A DNA stretch of 64,000 nucleotides from Mycolicibacterium sarraceniae (GCF_010731875.1 NZ_AP022595.1:496001-560000); one strand, 5' to 3'. Numbered from the stretch's first letter, positions 35,940 to 46,743 are shown. Notes: generated by a model from the sequence alone, not told the origin. Made by a program: numbers and translations.

Positions 35940-37459
35940 CCGACCGCCGGCGCCAGCGACATCCCGCGACACCGGGCTTGGCAGACGCCCACGCACTGTC
36001 GGAGCGTCCGCGCACGGTGATCGTCGGAGCCGGTATCGCCGGGCTGGCCGCCGCGACCGCACTGGCCGAACGAGGTGTGGCTGTCGATGTGGTGGAGAAG
36101 GAGAACTACCTGGGCGGAAGAGTCGGCGGCTGGACCGAACATCACGCCGGATCCGACTTCGCGATGAATCGCGGATTCCACGCATTCTTTCGCCAGTACT
36201 ACAACCTTCGTGACCTGCTGCGGCGGATCGACCCGCAACTGCGGATGCTGACGCCCGTCGAGGATTACCCCCTGATCGACGGAGCCGGCCGACGTGACAG
36301 TTTCCGCGGTCTGCCCCGGACGCCACCGTTGAACGCACTGGTGTTCGCGTTACGTAGCCCGACCTTCCGGCTCAGCGATCTGGCTCGGATCGACGCGCGC
36401 GCCGCCGCGCCGCTGGCGGCGGTGTCGGTGCCCGGCGTCTATCACCAGCTGGATCACGTTGACGCCGAATCATTTTTGAAGAACATCAACTTCCCGGAGT
36501 CGGCACGTCACCTCGCCTTCGAGGTGTTCTCGCGCAGCTTCTTCGCCGACCCCTCACAGCTGTCGGCCGGCGAGTTGGCGACGATGTTCCACATCTACTT
36601 CCTGGGTTCCAGCGAGGGCCTCATTTTCGATGTCGCAAATGCCAACTTCGATGTGAGTCTGTGGAATCCGCTGCGCGACTATCTCAGCGACCGTGGGGTG
36701 CGATTCAGGATGGGCACCCGGGTGCGCCGCGTCGACACCGTCGGCGCCTGCGGATTCATGGTGCACACCGATCCTGGCGATCCAATCGGCGCGGACGCGG
36801 TTGTCCTGGCCACTGACGTGAATGGCCTGCAAGCCATCGCCGCGGAGTCCACCGATGTGGGATCCCCGATGTGGCACGAACAGATTCGAGACCTTCGCAG
36901 CGCACCATCATTCGCGGTACATCGACTGTGGCTTGACTCACCCGTCGCAGCCGATCGGCCCCCGTTTCTCGGCACGTCGGGTCACGAACCGCTGGACAAC
37001 ATCAGCGTGCTGAACCGCTACGAAAGTCAGGCCGCCGCGTGGGCGCGCCGAAACCAAGGCTCGGTTGTCGAATTGCATTCGTACGCATTGAAGACCGCGA
37101 CACCCAGCCAGGATGCCCTGCGGCAGCTGCATGCACTGTATCCGGAGACCGCATCGGCGAACGTCGTCTACGAACGCATCCTCGAGCGAAGCGACTGTCC
37201 GTTGTTCACGCCGGGCACCTACACCCGTCGCCCCACGGTCGTGACGCCGCAGCCTGGATTAGTGTTGGCTGGCGATGGAATTCGTATCGATCTGCCGGTC
37301 GCACTGATGGAGCGTGCGGCTACGACCGGGTGGGATGCCGCCAACCACTTGCTATCGCGCTGGGGCTTGGCCGGACATGACCTCCATACCGTTCCCACGC
37401 AAGGCAGGTACGCACTGCTGCGCTCGCTGGCTCAGCGGCAGGCGAACGCCGGATGCTGA
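35936..37459 (+). CDS. crtU: Carotenoid ring desaturase/methyltransferase CrtU
   Basis: A 507-residue CrtI-superfamily flavoprotein. The FAD motif is TVIVGAGIAGLAAATALAER; GGRVGGWTEHHAGSDFAMNR and GFHAFFRQYYNLRDLL are typical of CrtU/CruE, as are VFSRSFFADPSQLSAGELAT and MFHIYFLGSSEGLIFDV. CrtU turns beta-ionone rings of beta-carotene into aromatic phi rings with a methyl shift, giving isorenieratene (leprotene), the aromatic pigment known from mycobacteria, Streptomyces and Brevibacterium. It overlaps crtYd and, by ATGCTGA, the start of the broken gene downstream. Confidence 0.92.
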   Translation: MTDRRRQRHPATPGLADAHALSERPRTVIVGAGIAGLAAATALAERGVAVDVVEKENYLGGRVGGWTEHHAGSDFAMNRGFHAFFRQYYNLRDLLRRIDPQLRMLTPVEDYPLIDGAGRRDSFRGLPRTPPLNALVFALRSPTFRLSDLARIDARAAAPLAAVSVPGVYHQLDHVDAESFLKNINFPESARHLAFEVFSRSFFADPSQLSAGELATMFHIYFLGSSEGLIFDVANANFDVSLWNPLRDYLSDRGVRFRMGTRVRRVDTVGACGFMVHTDPGDPIGADAVVLATDVNGLQAIAAESTDVGSPMWHEQIRDLRSAPSFAVHRLWLDSPVAADRPPFLGTSGHEPLDNISVLNRYESQAAAWARRNQGSVVELHSYALKTATPSQDALRQLHALYPETASANVVYERILERSDCPLFTPGTYTRRPTVVTPQPGLVLAGDGIRIDLPVALMERAATTGWDAANHLLSRWGLAGHDLHTVPTQGRYALLRSLAQRQANAGC

Positions 37460-37703
37460 CCGTCACCGACCGGCTGATTCGTCGTTGGCCCAAACAGTGG
37501 CCCCTGCAGCTGATTCCACACATCTCGTGGACAGCGCAATGACCGTCCATTCGGCACCCGCGTGGCCGGGCTTCAGGTTGGCACGCACCGTCGCACCACT
37601 GATCCGGCCGCTGGTGCGTCACGCCGGGCAACGGTTGTGGCGCGACGACCTCGAATACGCCGAACGTCGATATCGGCTGCTCGAAGAAGGTGGATCAGGC
37701 TAG
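37453..37703 (+). pseudogene. Rieske-type (DUF5914-like) carotenoid oxygenase gene collapsed by internal deletions
   Basis: An ATG overlapping the crtU stop opens a 29-codon frame (LTVTDRLIRRWPKQWPLQ...) like the N-terminus of the DUF5914 Rieske/SRPBCC proteins found beside crtU in actinobacteria. It stops at 37542. Overlapping it, 37539-37703 encodes 54 residues ending in LIRPLVRHAGQRLWRDDLEY followed by AERRYRLLEE, which matches the C-terminus of the same family. The Rieske cluster and catalytic domain (roughly 250 residues) are gone. A short DRPFGTRVAGLQV reading in a third frame may be another surviving piece. The pathway has probably lost a late ring-oxidation step. Confidence 0.6.
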
Positions 37704-37715
37704 CCTGACGTCGCC

Positions 37716-38120
37716 ATGAAGAAAGTCCATATCGCCACTGTCATCACGGCCGTGATCGCACATTTCGGCTACCTGATCTACCTACCGAGCGGCGGGTTCA
37801 TGGCTCTGCGCTGGCGGCGGACACTCTGGTTGCACCTGGCCGCCGTGTGCTGGGGGCTGGCAGTGGTGACGACGGATCTACCCTGCCCGCTGACCACCAT
37901 CGAGCAGCGAGCACGGGCCCGCGCCGGACTCGCTCCTCTGCCGGCAACCGGATTCGTCGACCGCTATATCGGCGGCGTCCTCTTCCCTGCCAACCGGACC
38001 GGAGTGGCCCAATCTCTCGCGTTCGTCGCGGCCCTGGTGTCGTGGCTCGCGCTGGGGATGCAATACCGTCGTCGCGAATTGCCGGGCGGCGAGCTATCCG
38101 AAAGGTATGCAGGCAGGTGA
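37716..38120 (+). CDS. DUF2784 membrane protein
   Basis: A 134-residue protein with three to four helices: VITAVIAHFGYLIYLPSGGF, WLHLAAVCWGLAVVTTDLPC and SLAFVAALVSWLALGMQ. The order of helix, short loop with GGF, then W.H...V.W.......PCPLT matches DUF2784, small membrane proteins of unknown role that are usually near 120-130 residues. It follows the broken Rieske gene by 12 bases and overlaps the MarR gene start (GTGA), so it belongs to the end of the crt operon or to a small operon with marR. Confidence 0.8.
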   Translation: MKKVHIATVITAVIAHFGYLIYLPSGGFMALRWRRTLWLHLAAVCWGLAVVTTDLPCPLTTIEQRARARAGLAPLPATGFVDRYIGGVLFPANRTGVAQSLAFVAALVSWLALGMQYRRRELPGGELSERYAGR

Positions 38121-38701
38121 GCACCGAGACCCGCTCAGGTGAACCTCGGCCCGAGCGGGCGGCGTTGGAGCGTCAGCTGTCCGCCGACGTCCGCGCAATG
38201 ACCGCCCGATCCGACCGCGTGGGCCGACACTACGCCCGTGCCAATCAGGTCCGCAACAGCGATTTTCACGCTCTGCTGCACATCATGGTGGCCGAGACCG
38301 AGGGTGTGCCGCTGACCCCGGCGCAGCTGCGGCAGAGAATGGAACTGTCTCCCCCCGCGATCACCTACCTCGTCGACCGGATGATCGAATCCGGTCACAT
38401 TCGGCGCGAGCCAGACCCCAGCGACCGGCGCAAGTGGTTACTGCGCTATGAGGAGCACGGGATGGGACTGGCCCACGCGTTCTTCCGGCCTCTCGGCTCT
38501 CGGATCACCGCGGCGCTCACCGATCTCACCGACAGCGATCTGGGGGCCGCTCACAGGGTTTTCGCGGCGATGATCGACGCGATGGCGATGTTCGAGGACG
38601 ACCTCGGCACGGAGCCCGGCGAGTCACCGAAAGTCGGGCGAGGCACCGCGGCCACCCGGGGGACGCGCGGAAAGACCCGTTCCGCCGCGCCGTCGGATTG
38701 A
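38117..38701 (+). CDS. MarR-family transcriptional regulator
   Basis: A 194-residue winged-helix protein. The DNA-binding part reads MVAETEGVPLTPAQLRQRME, then SPPAITYLVDRMIESGHIRR and the wing DPSDRRKWLL, a standard MarR pattern. The last 30 residues (GRGTAATRGTRGKTRSAAPS) are basic and overlap the 3' end of the convergent glycosyltransferase gene. It is translationally coupled to the DUF2784 gene. It is the only regulator inside the carotenoid island, so control of crtE and mmpL through the AT-rich dyads at 31523 and 41140 is a reasonable but untested inference. Confidence 0.87.
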   Translation: MSTETRSGEPRPERAALERQLSADVRAMTARSDRVGRHYARANQVRNSDFHALLHIMVAETEGVPLTPAQLRQRMELSPPAITYLVDRMIESGHIRREPDPSDRRKWLLRYEEHGMGLAHAFFRPLGSRITAALTDLTDSDLGAAHRVFAAMIDAMAMFEDDLGTEPGESPKVGRGTAATRGTRGKTRSAAPSD

Positions 38702-39922
38702 CAGCAGTCGGTCCTCGATCAGATCGGCCCCGCGCGGCAGACCCCCGGTGGCAGCGAATCCGTCCGCCACCCGCTGCGCGCCCTCGCCCATCGTCACTGC
38801 GCGCTGCACAGCACCTCGCAGCCGCCGCGGACTGAGCCGTGTGGGCGGCAACCGGGTGCCGCAGCCGGCCATCTGCACCCTGCGCGCCACTTCTGCTTGA
38901 TCGCGTGCGAACGGCACTACGCAGACCGGCACGCCACGGTCGAGCGCCTTGACGGTGGTCCCCATCCCCCCGTGAGTGACGACACATATCGCGCGGTCCA
39001 GCACCGCGTCGTGCGGGACGAACCGACAGACGGTCGAGTTGGGTGTGCGGGGCAGCCGCGAGGGTATGCCGGCAGGGAACGTGGCGACGACGTGCACGGG
39101 CTGATCGGCCAACGCTTGCAGCGCAATGTGTCCCAGCCGCGCGTCACCCTGGGCGATCGACGACGTGCCGACCAACACGATGGGCCGGTCAACGGCGGCC
39201 AGCCACTGCGGTACCGGGCTGCGGTTCGGAGCGAAGACACAGGCGCCGATGAAGTGCACGGTGTCGGGCCAGTCCGGACGCGGGTACTCGAAGGGCTCAC
39301 CACCCACTGCCAGCAATAAGGGCGCTCGCCGGATCAGGCCGTCCACGGAGTCGACTGGCGGAGCATGGAGAGCGGCCCGGATTTCGCTGATCCGTGGACG
39401 AATCGGGCGATCGAAAAGGTATCGGATGATGGGACGCATCGTCATATCTCGGATACCGCCCACGAGGCCGGGAAGCGGCCGTAGGCCTGGCCCGAACGGC
39501 GGTGCGTGACGCGACTGCAGATATGGCGTGAACGGCGAAAACACCGACCAGGCAACATATCCCACATCTGCGGCGGACATAGCGCCCCAGCAGTTGGCAT
39601 CGATGATGGTCGCGTCGGGTCGCACCTGTTCGACCGCTGCGCGGTAGTCCTCCACCTCGATCACGGCACGGCGGCACAACACCTCCGTCGACCTCTTGAG
39701 GACGCCCAAAGCGTTGTGCGCCAACCAATCCTGCCCGTCGATCGCCTCGATCCGCGCGTCCACCGCATCGGCATGCAGTCCGACCGCCCGCATGGCACCG
39801 ACTTGGGCCGCCATGGTGCGCACGTGGACCTGATGACCGCGTTGGGCAAGCTCGACCAACAGCGCCGCCAGCGGGTAGACATGACCCAGAGCCGGCGAGC
39901 CGTAAGCCAAGATCACTGCCAT
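38624..39922 (-). CDS. MGT/GT1-family glycosyltransferase (carotenoid-cluster type)
   Basis: About 432 residues, GT-B fold. The N-terminal domain starts with MAVILAYGSPALGHVYPLAA (acceptor-side GHV.P motif); the C-terminal sugar-nucleotide site includes VLVGTSSIAQGDA, RFVPHDAVLDRA and VVTHGGMGTTVKALDRGVPV with CVVPFARDQAEVARRV. This is the layout of macrolide/CrtX-type glycosyltransferases. Beside idi and the crt operon it could glycosylate a hydroxylated carotenoid or a glycolipid; note that the oxygenase expected to supply a hydroxyl group is broken here. It overlaps marR by 78 bases at the 3' end and lies 8 bases after idi. Confidence 0.85.
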   Translation of the reverse strand: MAVILAYGSPALGHVYPLAALLVELAQRGHQVHVRTMAAQVGAMRAVGLHADAVDARIEAIDGQDWLAHNALGVLKRSTEVLCRRAVIEVEDYRAAVEQVRPDATIIDANCWGAMSAADVGYVAWSVFSPFTPYLQSRHAPPFGPGLRPLPGLVGGIRDMTMRPIIRYLFDRPIRPRISEIRAALHAPPVDSVDGLIRRAPLLLAVGGEPFEYPRPDWPDTVHFIGACVFAPNRSPVPQWLAAVDRPIVLVGTSSIAQGDARLGHIALQALADQPVHVVATFPAGIPSRLPRTPNSTVCRFVPHDAVLDRAICVVTHGGMGTTVKALDRGVPVCVVPFARDQAEVARRVQMAGCGTRLPPTRLSPRRLRGAVQRAVTMGEGAQRVADGFAATGGLPRGADLIEDRLLSIRRRGGTGLSARPPGGRGASPDFR

Positions 39923-39930
39923 CGAGACGC

Positions 39931-40965
39931 CTAGCCGACTTCTACCACGCCAAGGCCGCGCAACACGCCCAGATCGGTTGCGCCGCAACCGTGCAGACAC
40001 ACGCGCAGCTCATCGATAAACCGCTGCAACCACTCCACGACCGCCGCGGGTGAATCAATGGCGGCCGACAACAACGGGCGGGCGACCGCTACCACGTCGG
40101 CACCCAACGCCAGAGCTTTTGCCGCATCCGATCCGGTTCGAATTCCGCCGGAGGCCACCAGGGGTATCCGCGGTAGGGCCGCGCGCACCTCGACAAGTGC
40201 TTGAGCGGTGGGGATACCCCAATCCGCCAGATCCGGGTATCGCAATTCGCCGTAGCGGACCAGTTGCTCGACCCTCGACCACGATGTACCGCCCGCGCCG
40301 GCGACATCGATCGCCGCCACCGGCGACTCCCCGGTCAGGCGCAGCAACTCCGAGACGGCACGCGTGCCGATGCCATGGCCCACTTCTTTCAGGAGCACCG
40401 GGCAGTCCAGCAGGGGGACCACCTCGTGTAATCGCTCAAGCGAACCCGCACAATCGGTATCGCCATCGGCCTGCATCGCCTCCTGCAGAGGATTCGTATG
40501 CACCGCAAGGGCATTCGCTCCGACTCTGTCAAGCGCAGCGGCGATGTCGGGTACCGCGTCCCTGGTCAACTGCGCGAGCCCGATGTTGCCCAGCAGTAAC
40601 ACATCTGGTGCCACATCCCGCACGGTGAAGCTCGCCGCTGCACGTTCGCCCAGGACGTTGCCGAACATCACTCGCTGCGAGCCGAGCATCATCCCGATGC
40701 CCAGCCGTTGCGCGGCGATCGCCAGATTCCGGTTGATGACGCCAGAAAGTTCGGCTCCACCCGTCATGGCACCCACCAAGACCGGCGCACGTAGCGGCAC
40801 ACCGAGGAACTCGGTGGCCAGGTCGACCGCATCCAAACGCGTCTGGGTGAGCGCGTTGTACGGCAGTCGGTACCGTTCCAGACCCGTCGTCACGCCTTCA
40901 AATCCCACGTCTCCGTCGAGGCAGACCTCGATATGCCGGCGCTTGCGCTGTTCCAGCAACGCCAT
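39931..40965 (-). CDS. fni: Type II isopentenyl-diphosphate delta-isomerase
   Basis: About 344 residues, FMN- and NADPH-dependent TIM barrel. [20 protein letters not shown] at the N-terminus, then [37 protein letters not shown] and [11 protein letters not shown] are the FMN/substrate motifs of Fni; [20 protein letters not shown] binds the FMN phosphate. It interconverts IPP and DMAPP, supplying CrtE. I chose ATG 40965, with GAGG six bases upstream, over the GTG at 40977. It is first in a minus-strand pair with the glycosyltransferase and diverges from mmpL. Confidence 0.92.
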   Translation of the reverse strand: MALLEQRKRRHIEVCLDGDVGFEGVTTGLERYRLPYNALTQTRLDAVDLATEFLGVPLRAPVLVGAMTGGAELSGVINRNLAIAAQRLGIGMMLGSQRVMFGNVLGERAAASFTVRDVAPDVLLLGNIGLAQLTRDAVPDIAAALDRVGANALAVHTNPLQEAMQADGDTDCAGSLERLHEVVPLLDCPVLLKEVGHGIGTRAVSELLRLTGESPVAAIDVAGAGGTSWSRVEQLVRYGELRYPDLADWGIPTAQALVEVRAALPRIPLVASGGIRTGSDAAKALALGADVVAVARPLLSAAIDSPAAVVEWLQRFIDELRVCLHGCGATDLGVLRGLGVVEVG

Positions 40966-41127
40966 ATCAGTCCTCACCTCGTTTCACTGGACGCCTGGGC
41001 CCAACCGAACCATCGATGCCGCCGCCTTAGGAACTACCGGATATGCCGTGCGGTCGATCCGCTTCACAACCAGAAACAAACGTCGGGATCGATTCCACCG
41101 TACCGCCAAATGGGTATGTCCTTCATC

Positions 41128-41152
41128 TATTGAATAGTTAAGCAATTGAATA
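41128..41152. promoter_or_regulatory. AT-rich imperfect dyad between idi and mmpL
   Basis: TATTGAAT (41128-41135) and ATTGAATA (41145-41152) form an inverted repeat with one mismatch around AGTTAAGCA. The stretch is AT-rich in contrast to its surroundings and runs into TATACC, a possible -10 element for mmpL (start 41220). It resembles in composition and size the dyad before crtE, so the same MarR-type regulator is a candidate. Confidence 0.45.
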
Positions 41153-41219
41153 TACCTTCGGTAAGGCAGTGGCTGACGGCGGGATTGGCCGGGCTGTCAA
41201 CCAGAGCAGAGGACGGTAG

Positions 41220-43493
41220 ATGCTCACCGCGATGGCAAACCTGTCGATCACTGCCCCCAAACGCATCATCGCTGCCGCCCTCGTGCTGATGATCTGCACG
41301 GCAATCTTCGGCATTCCGGCGGCATCGAGCCTGTCCGGCGGCGGATTCCTCGATCCTGATTCCGAGTCGGCGCGAGCCTCTCGGATGCTTGCCGACACCT
41401 TTCACCAGGGCGACATGGAACTGGTGGTGTTAGTGGACTCGCACAGCGGACCCGTCGTGGATACCGGGCGCGCCATCGGCACTGCTATCACCGGCGAACT
41501 GTCGACGTCACCGGCCGTCTCCCAGGTCATCTCCCCATGGAACGGTCAAGCGGCCCCAGGAACACTCACCGGCGACGGTAAGTCCGCGATGATCATCGCC
41601 GCGATCCAGGGCGACGAGGACACCGCACCGCGACACGCACAAGAACTGGTCAATCGATTGCCGCGCGGTAAGGACGGGGTGGAGGTTCACGCGGGCGGCT
41701 CCGCACTGGTGTATTCCGAGATCAACCGGCAAACCGGAAAAGACTTGATCCGAATGGAATCCATCGCGATACCCCTGAGCTTCCTCGCGCTGGTCTGGAT
41801 TTTCGGCGGACTCCTCGCCGCCGCAATACCGATTGCTGTCGGCGGACTGGCAATCCTGGGCTCACTGGCGGCCCTGCGCGCGATAGCGGTGTTCACCGAT
41901 GTGTCGATCTTCGCGCTCAACGTCGCGGCGGCCCTGGGATTCGCACTGGCGATCGACTACACCCTGTTGATCATCAGCAGATACCGCGACGAACTGGCCG
42001 ACGGCGTCTCCCGCGAGCAAGCGCTAAGACGCACGATGACCACCGCGGGCCGGACTGTTCTGTTTTCGGCGCTGACGGTGGCCCTGGCAATGATCGGGAT
42101 GGCGATCTTCCCCATGTATTTCCTGAAGTCCTTCGCCTACTCCGGGGTGGCGGTCGTGGCGTTTGCCGTGTTCGCGGCGGTGACGGTGACGCCGGCCGCG
42201 ATCATGCTGGCCGGCGATCGCCTCGACGCGCTGAACATCCGGCGGATGCTGAGGCGCCGCCACGGCCGCGCCGAGCCGGCGACTGCGCCCGCAGCGCACA
42301 CCGGGTGGTATCGAATGGCGAAATTTGTTATGCGCCATGCGATTCCCATTGCACTGACACTCACTGCGGCATTACTGGTACTTGGCGCACCGTTTCTCAG
42401 GGTCAGCTGGGGGTACCCGGACGACCGGGTGTTACCTGTCTCGTCGCCGACGCGTGAGGTCAACGAACGCATCCGCTCCGATTTCGCGTTGAATTCCGAC
42501 AACGCGGTCAAGATTGTTCTGCCTGATATCACCGCGCTGACGCCTGCGGATCTGGACGGCTACGCCGCCAAACTCTCGCTGGTGCCCGACGTGGCCGCAG
42601 TGTCGGCGCCGGCCGGCACGTTCGTCGGCGGTCGGCGCACAGGTCCGCCCTCGGCACCGGCGGGGATCAATCACACCAGCGCCTTTTTATCCGTGGACAG
42701 CGACGCACCGCCGTACACGGCGGCCTCGGATGCCCAGCTAGACCGATTGCATGCGGTCGCGCCGCCGCCGAACACTTCCCCGCAGTTCACCGGGGCGGCG
42801 CAGACGAACCGCGACAGCGTGCAGGGCATTACGTCACGCCTTCCCCTGGTACTGGGATTCATGGCCGCCGTCATGTTGGCGCTGCTGTTCCTGCTCACCG
42901 GCAGCATGGTGTTGCCCATCAAAGCGGTGTTGCTCAACATCCTTTCGCTCACCGCCGCCTTCGGTGCGCTGGTGTGGATATTTCAGGAGGGCCACCTGTG
43001 GGCGGCCGGCACGACCCCCACGGGCACGCTGGTCGTCACCATCCCGGTGCTCATGTTCTGCATCGCTTTCGGATTGTCGATGGACTACGAAGTCTTCCTG
43101 CTCGCGCGCATCCGGGAGTACTGGCTCGCCTCGGCCCAGACCAGTTCGGACAATGATGAAAGCGTCGCGCTCGGCATTGAGCGCACCGGTCGGGTTGTCA
43201 CGGCCGCCGCGCTCCTGATGACGATCACGTTCGCCGCACTGATGTTCGCCGGCGTGTCCTTCATGCGGATGTTCGCCGTCGGACTCACGATCGCTGTCCT
43301 GGCCGACGCCACGGTAGTGCGCATGTGTCTCCTACCGGCATTCATGCACATACTCGGCCGGGCAAACTGGTGGGCCCCCGCGCCGTTGGCGCAGTGGCAC
43401 CGCAACATGTTCTCGTCCAGCACGGGAGCCCATCGCGCCCCGCGACGGCCACTCAGCGGCCGACGGTCAGCCCGACCTTCTGGAATTCCTTGA
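41220..43493 (+). CDS. MmpL-family RND transporter
   Basis: 757 residues. Two RND halves are visible: a first helix (IIAAALVLMICTAIFGIPAA), a large external loop, a five-helix bundle with ALGFALAIDYTLLIISRYRD (the proton-relay Asp-Tyr motif), then the second half with FGLSMDYEVFLLARIREYWL. This is the short MmpL/YdfJ class without the long C-terminal domain of MmpL3. Such transporters export lipids or other hydrophobic molecules. Its place beside the carotenoid genes suggests a role in pigment or glycosylated-pigment export, but this is inference. The 3' end overlaps the convergent guaB3 gene by 41 bases. Confidence 0.9.
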   Translation: MLTAMANLSITAPKRIIAAALVLMICTAIFGIPAASSLSGGGFLDPDSESARASRMLADTFHQGDMELVVLVDSHSGPVVDTGRAIGTAITGELSTSPAVSQVISPWNGQAAPGTLTGDGKSAMIIAAIQGDEDTAPRHAQELVNRLPRGKDGVEVHAGGSALVYSEINRQTGKDLIRMESIAIPLSFLALVWIFGGLLAAAIPIAVGGLAILGSLAALRAIAVFTDVSIFALNVAAALGFALAIDYTLLIISRYRDELADGVSREQALRRTMTTAGRTVLFSALTVALAMIGMAIFPMYFLKSFAYSGVAVVAFAVFAAVTVTPAAIMLAGDRLDALNIRRMLRRRHGRAEPATAPAAHTGWYRMAKFVMRHAIPIALTLTAALLVLGAPFLRVSWGYPDDRVLPVSSPTREVNERIRSDFALNSDNAVKIVLPDITALTPADLDGYAAKLSLVPDVAAVSAPAGTFVGGRRTGPPSAPAGINHTSAFLSVDSDAPPYTAASDAQLDRLHAVAPPPNTSPQFTGAAQTNRDSVQGITSRLPLVLGFMAAVMLALLFLLTGSMVLPIKAVLLNILSLTAAFGALVWIFQEGHLWAAGTTPTGTLVVTIPVLMFCIAFGLSMDYEVFLLARIREYWLASAQTSSDNDESVALGIERTGRVVTAAALLMTITFAALMFAGVSFMRMFAVGLTIAVLADATVVRMCLLPAFMHILGRANWWAPAPLAQWHRNMFSSSTGAHRAPRRPLSGRRSARPSGIP

Positions 43494-44589
43494 GATCGCA
43501 GTAACCGGCCTTGGCCATCGACCGGCGCAGGCCGCCGACCAGGTTCAGCGAGCCGAACGGGTCATCGGAAGGCCCGTTGAGCACCTTGTCCAGCGACGGC
43601 CGCTCCCCTGCCGCGATCTGGAGCAGGGCACCGCGCGGCAGCGACGGGTGCGCCGCGGCCACCGGCCAGAACCAGCCGTCGCCCAGCGCCTCGGCGGACT
43701 CGGCCAGCGGAGTGCCCAGCACCACCGCGTCGGCACCGCAGGCGATGGCCTTGGCGAGGTCACCGGAGGTGTGGATATCGCCGTCGGCCAGCACGTGCAC
43801 ATAGCGCCCGCCGGTCTCGTCGAGGTATTCCCGCCGAGCCGCAGCCGCATCGGCGATCGCAGTGGCCATCGGCACGCTGATGCCGAGCACCTCGTCGCTG
43901 GTGGTCACCCCGAGCGTCGAGCCATAACCGACGATGACGCCGGCCGCGCCGGTGCGCATCAGGTGCAGCGCGGTGCGGTGGTCGAGAACCCCACCGGCCA
44001 CCACCGGGATATCGAGCTCGGAGATGAACGTCTTGAGGTTGAGCGGCTCGCCGTGGGAATCCACCCGCTCGGCGGAAATGATTGTGCCCTGGATGACCAG
44101 CAGCTCGACACCGGCCTGCACCAGCGCCGGCGTCAACGCCTGCGCGTTCTGGGGGCTCACCCGAACCGCGGTGGTGACGCCCGCGTCGCGGATACGGGCC
44201 ACCGCGGCGCCCAGCAACTCGGGATCCAGCGGCGCGGCGTGCAGCTGTTGCAGCAGCCGGATCGCCGCGTTCGGCTCGGGCTCCTTGTCGGCAGCCTCGA
44301 TGACCTCGATGATCTTGGCCTCGACATCGGCGTGCCGGCCGATCAGACCCTCGCCGTTGAGTACGCCGAGCCCGCCGAGACGGCCGAGCTCGATGGCGAA
44401 CTCCGGCGACACCAGGGCGTCGGTCGGATGTGCGACAACCGGGATCTCGAAGCGGTAGGCGTCGAGCTGCCAGGCGGTGGAGACGTCCTGCGACGACCGG
44501 GTGCGCCGCGACGGAACGATGTTGATATCGCCGAGTTCATATGTGCGGCGGGCAGTTCTGCCCATGCCGATTTCAACCATGTCTCGCAC
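43453..44589 (-). CDS. guaB3: IMPDH-family protein GuaB3
   Basis: A 378-residue IMP dehydrogenase/GMP reductase-family protein matching Rv3410c. It has the barrel and phosphate-binding segments (HVLADGDIHTSGDLAKAIAC, GADAVVLGTPLAESAEAL) but no CBS domains, and lacks the catalytic cysteine loop of IMPDH; at that place it reads VIQGTIISAERVD. M. tuberculosis GuaB3 has no detected IMPDH activity; a GuaB3 from cyanobacteria was reported to act as GMP reductase. GTG 44589 has AGGGG upstream inside the guaB2 stop region; ATG 44580 is the alternative. It forms an operon with guaB2 (8-base gap). Confidence 0.93.
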   Translation of the reverse strand: MRDMVEIGMGRTARRTYELGDINIVPSRRTRSSQDVSTAWQLDAYRFEIPVVAHPTDALVSPEFAIELGRLGGLGVLNGEGLIGRHADVEAKIIEVIEAADKEPEPNAAIRLLQQLHAAPLDPELLGAAVARIRDAGVTTAVRVSPQNAQALTPALVQAGVELLVIQGTIISAERVDSHGEPLNLKTFISELDIPVVAGGVLDHRTALHLMRTGAAGVIVGYGSTLGVTTSDEVLGISVPMATAIADAAAARREYLDETGGRYVHVLADGDIHTSGDLAKAIACGADAVVLGTPLAESAEALGDGWFWPVAAAHPSLPRGALLQIAAGERPSLDKVLNGPSDDPFGSLNLVGGLRRSMAKAGYCDLKEFQKVGLTVGR

Positions 44590-44597
44590 GTCGACCC

Positions 44598-46226
<1,629 letters not shown>

Positions 46227-46286
46227 CTATCGGCTCGCGGTGAGGTTCCCTGGCGCGATACCCGCTGCGCTGCGTAATGTGGTGTC

Positions 46287-46691
46287 GTGCGCGACCACCT
46301 CCCACCAGGCCTGCCACCAGATCCGTTCGCCGACGACCCCGCCGACCCGTCGGCCGCGTTGGATGCACTTGAGCCCGGACAGCCGTTGGATCCCCAGGAG
46401 CGCTCCGCGGTCGAGGCCGATCTGGCCGATCTGGCTGTCTATGAGGCGCTGCTGGCGCACCGGGGTGTCCGCGGGCTTGTGGTCTGCTGTGACGAATGCC
46501 AGCAGGACCACTATCACGACTGGGACATGTTGCGCGCCAACCTACTTCAGCTACTGGCCGACGGAACGGTCCGTCCCCACGAGCCTGCTTACGACCCTGA
46601 GCCGGACGCCTACGTCACGTGGGACTACTGCCGCGGATACGCCGACGCCTCGCTCAACGAAGCGACGTCGGACTACGACGGTTTCCGCTGA
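46287..46691 (+). CDS. DUF5319 family protein (Rv3412 homolog)
   Basis: A 134-residue acidic soluble protein, conserved between guaB2 and the sigD locus in mycobacteria. The middle has [20 protein letters not shown], with a Cys-Cys-x-x-Cys and His pattern that could hold a metal. Its function is unknown. It starts with GTG, diverges from guaB2 and is convergent with rsdA. Its last codons (DGFR) and stop are tandemly repeated downstream, see the repeat at 46677. Confidence 0.88.
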   Translation: MRDHLPPGLPPDPFADDPADPSAALDALEPGQPLDPQERSAVEADLADLAVYEALLAHRGVRGLVVCCDECQQDHYHDWDMLRANLLQLLADGTVRPHEPAYDPEPDAYVTWDYCRGYADASLNEATSDYDGFR

Positions 46692-46743
46692 CCGCGGGCG
46701 ACGGTTTCCGCTGACCGCGGGCGACGGTTTCCGCTGACCGCGG
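46677..46743. repeat. Three tandem 23-bp copies at the DUF5319 gene 3' end
   Basis: The unit at 46677-46699 contains the last codons and TGA of the DUF5319 gene and is repeated at 46700-46722 and, for its first 21 bases, at 46723-46743. The extra copies lie outside the gene. Period and placement match the duplication at 12072-12117, though the unit sequences differ. Confidence 0.9.
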
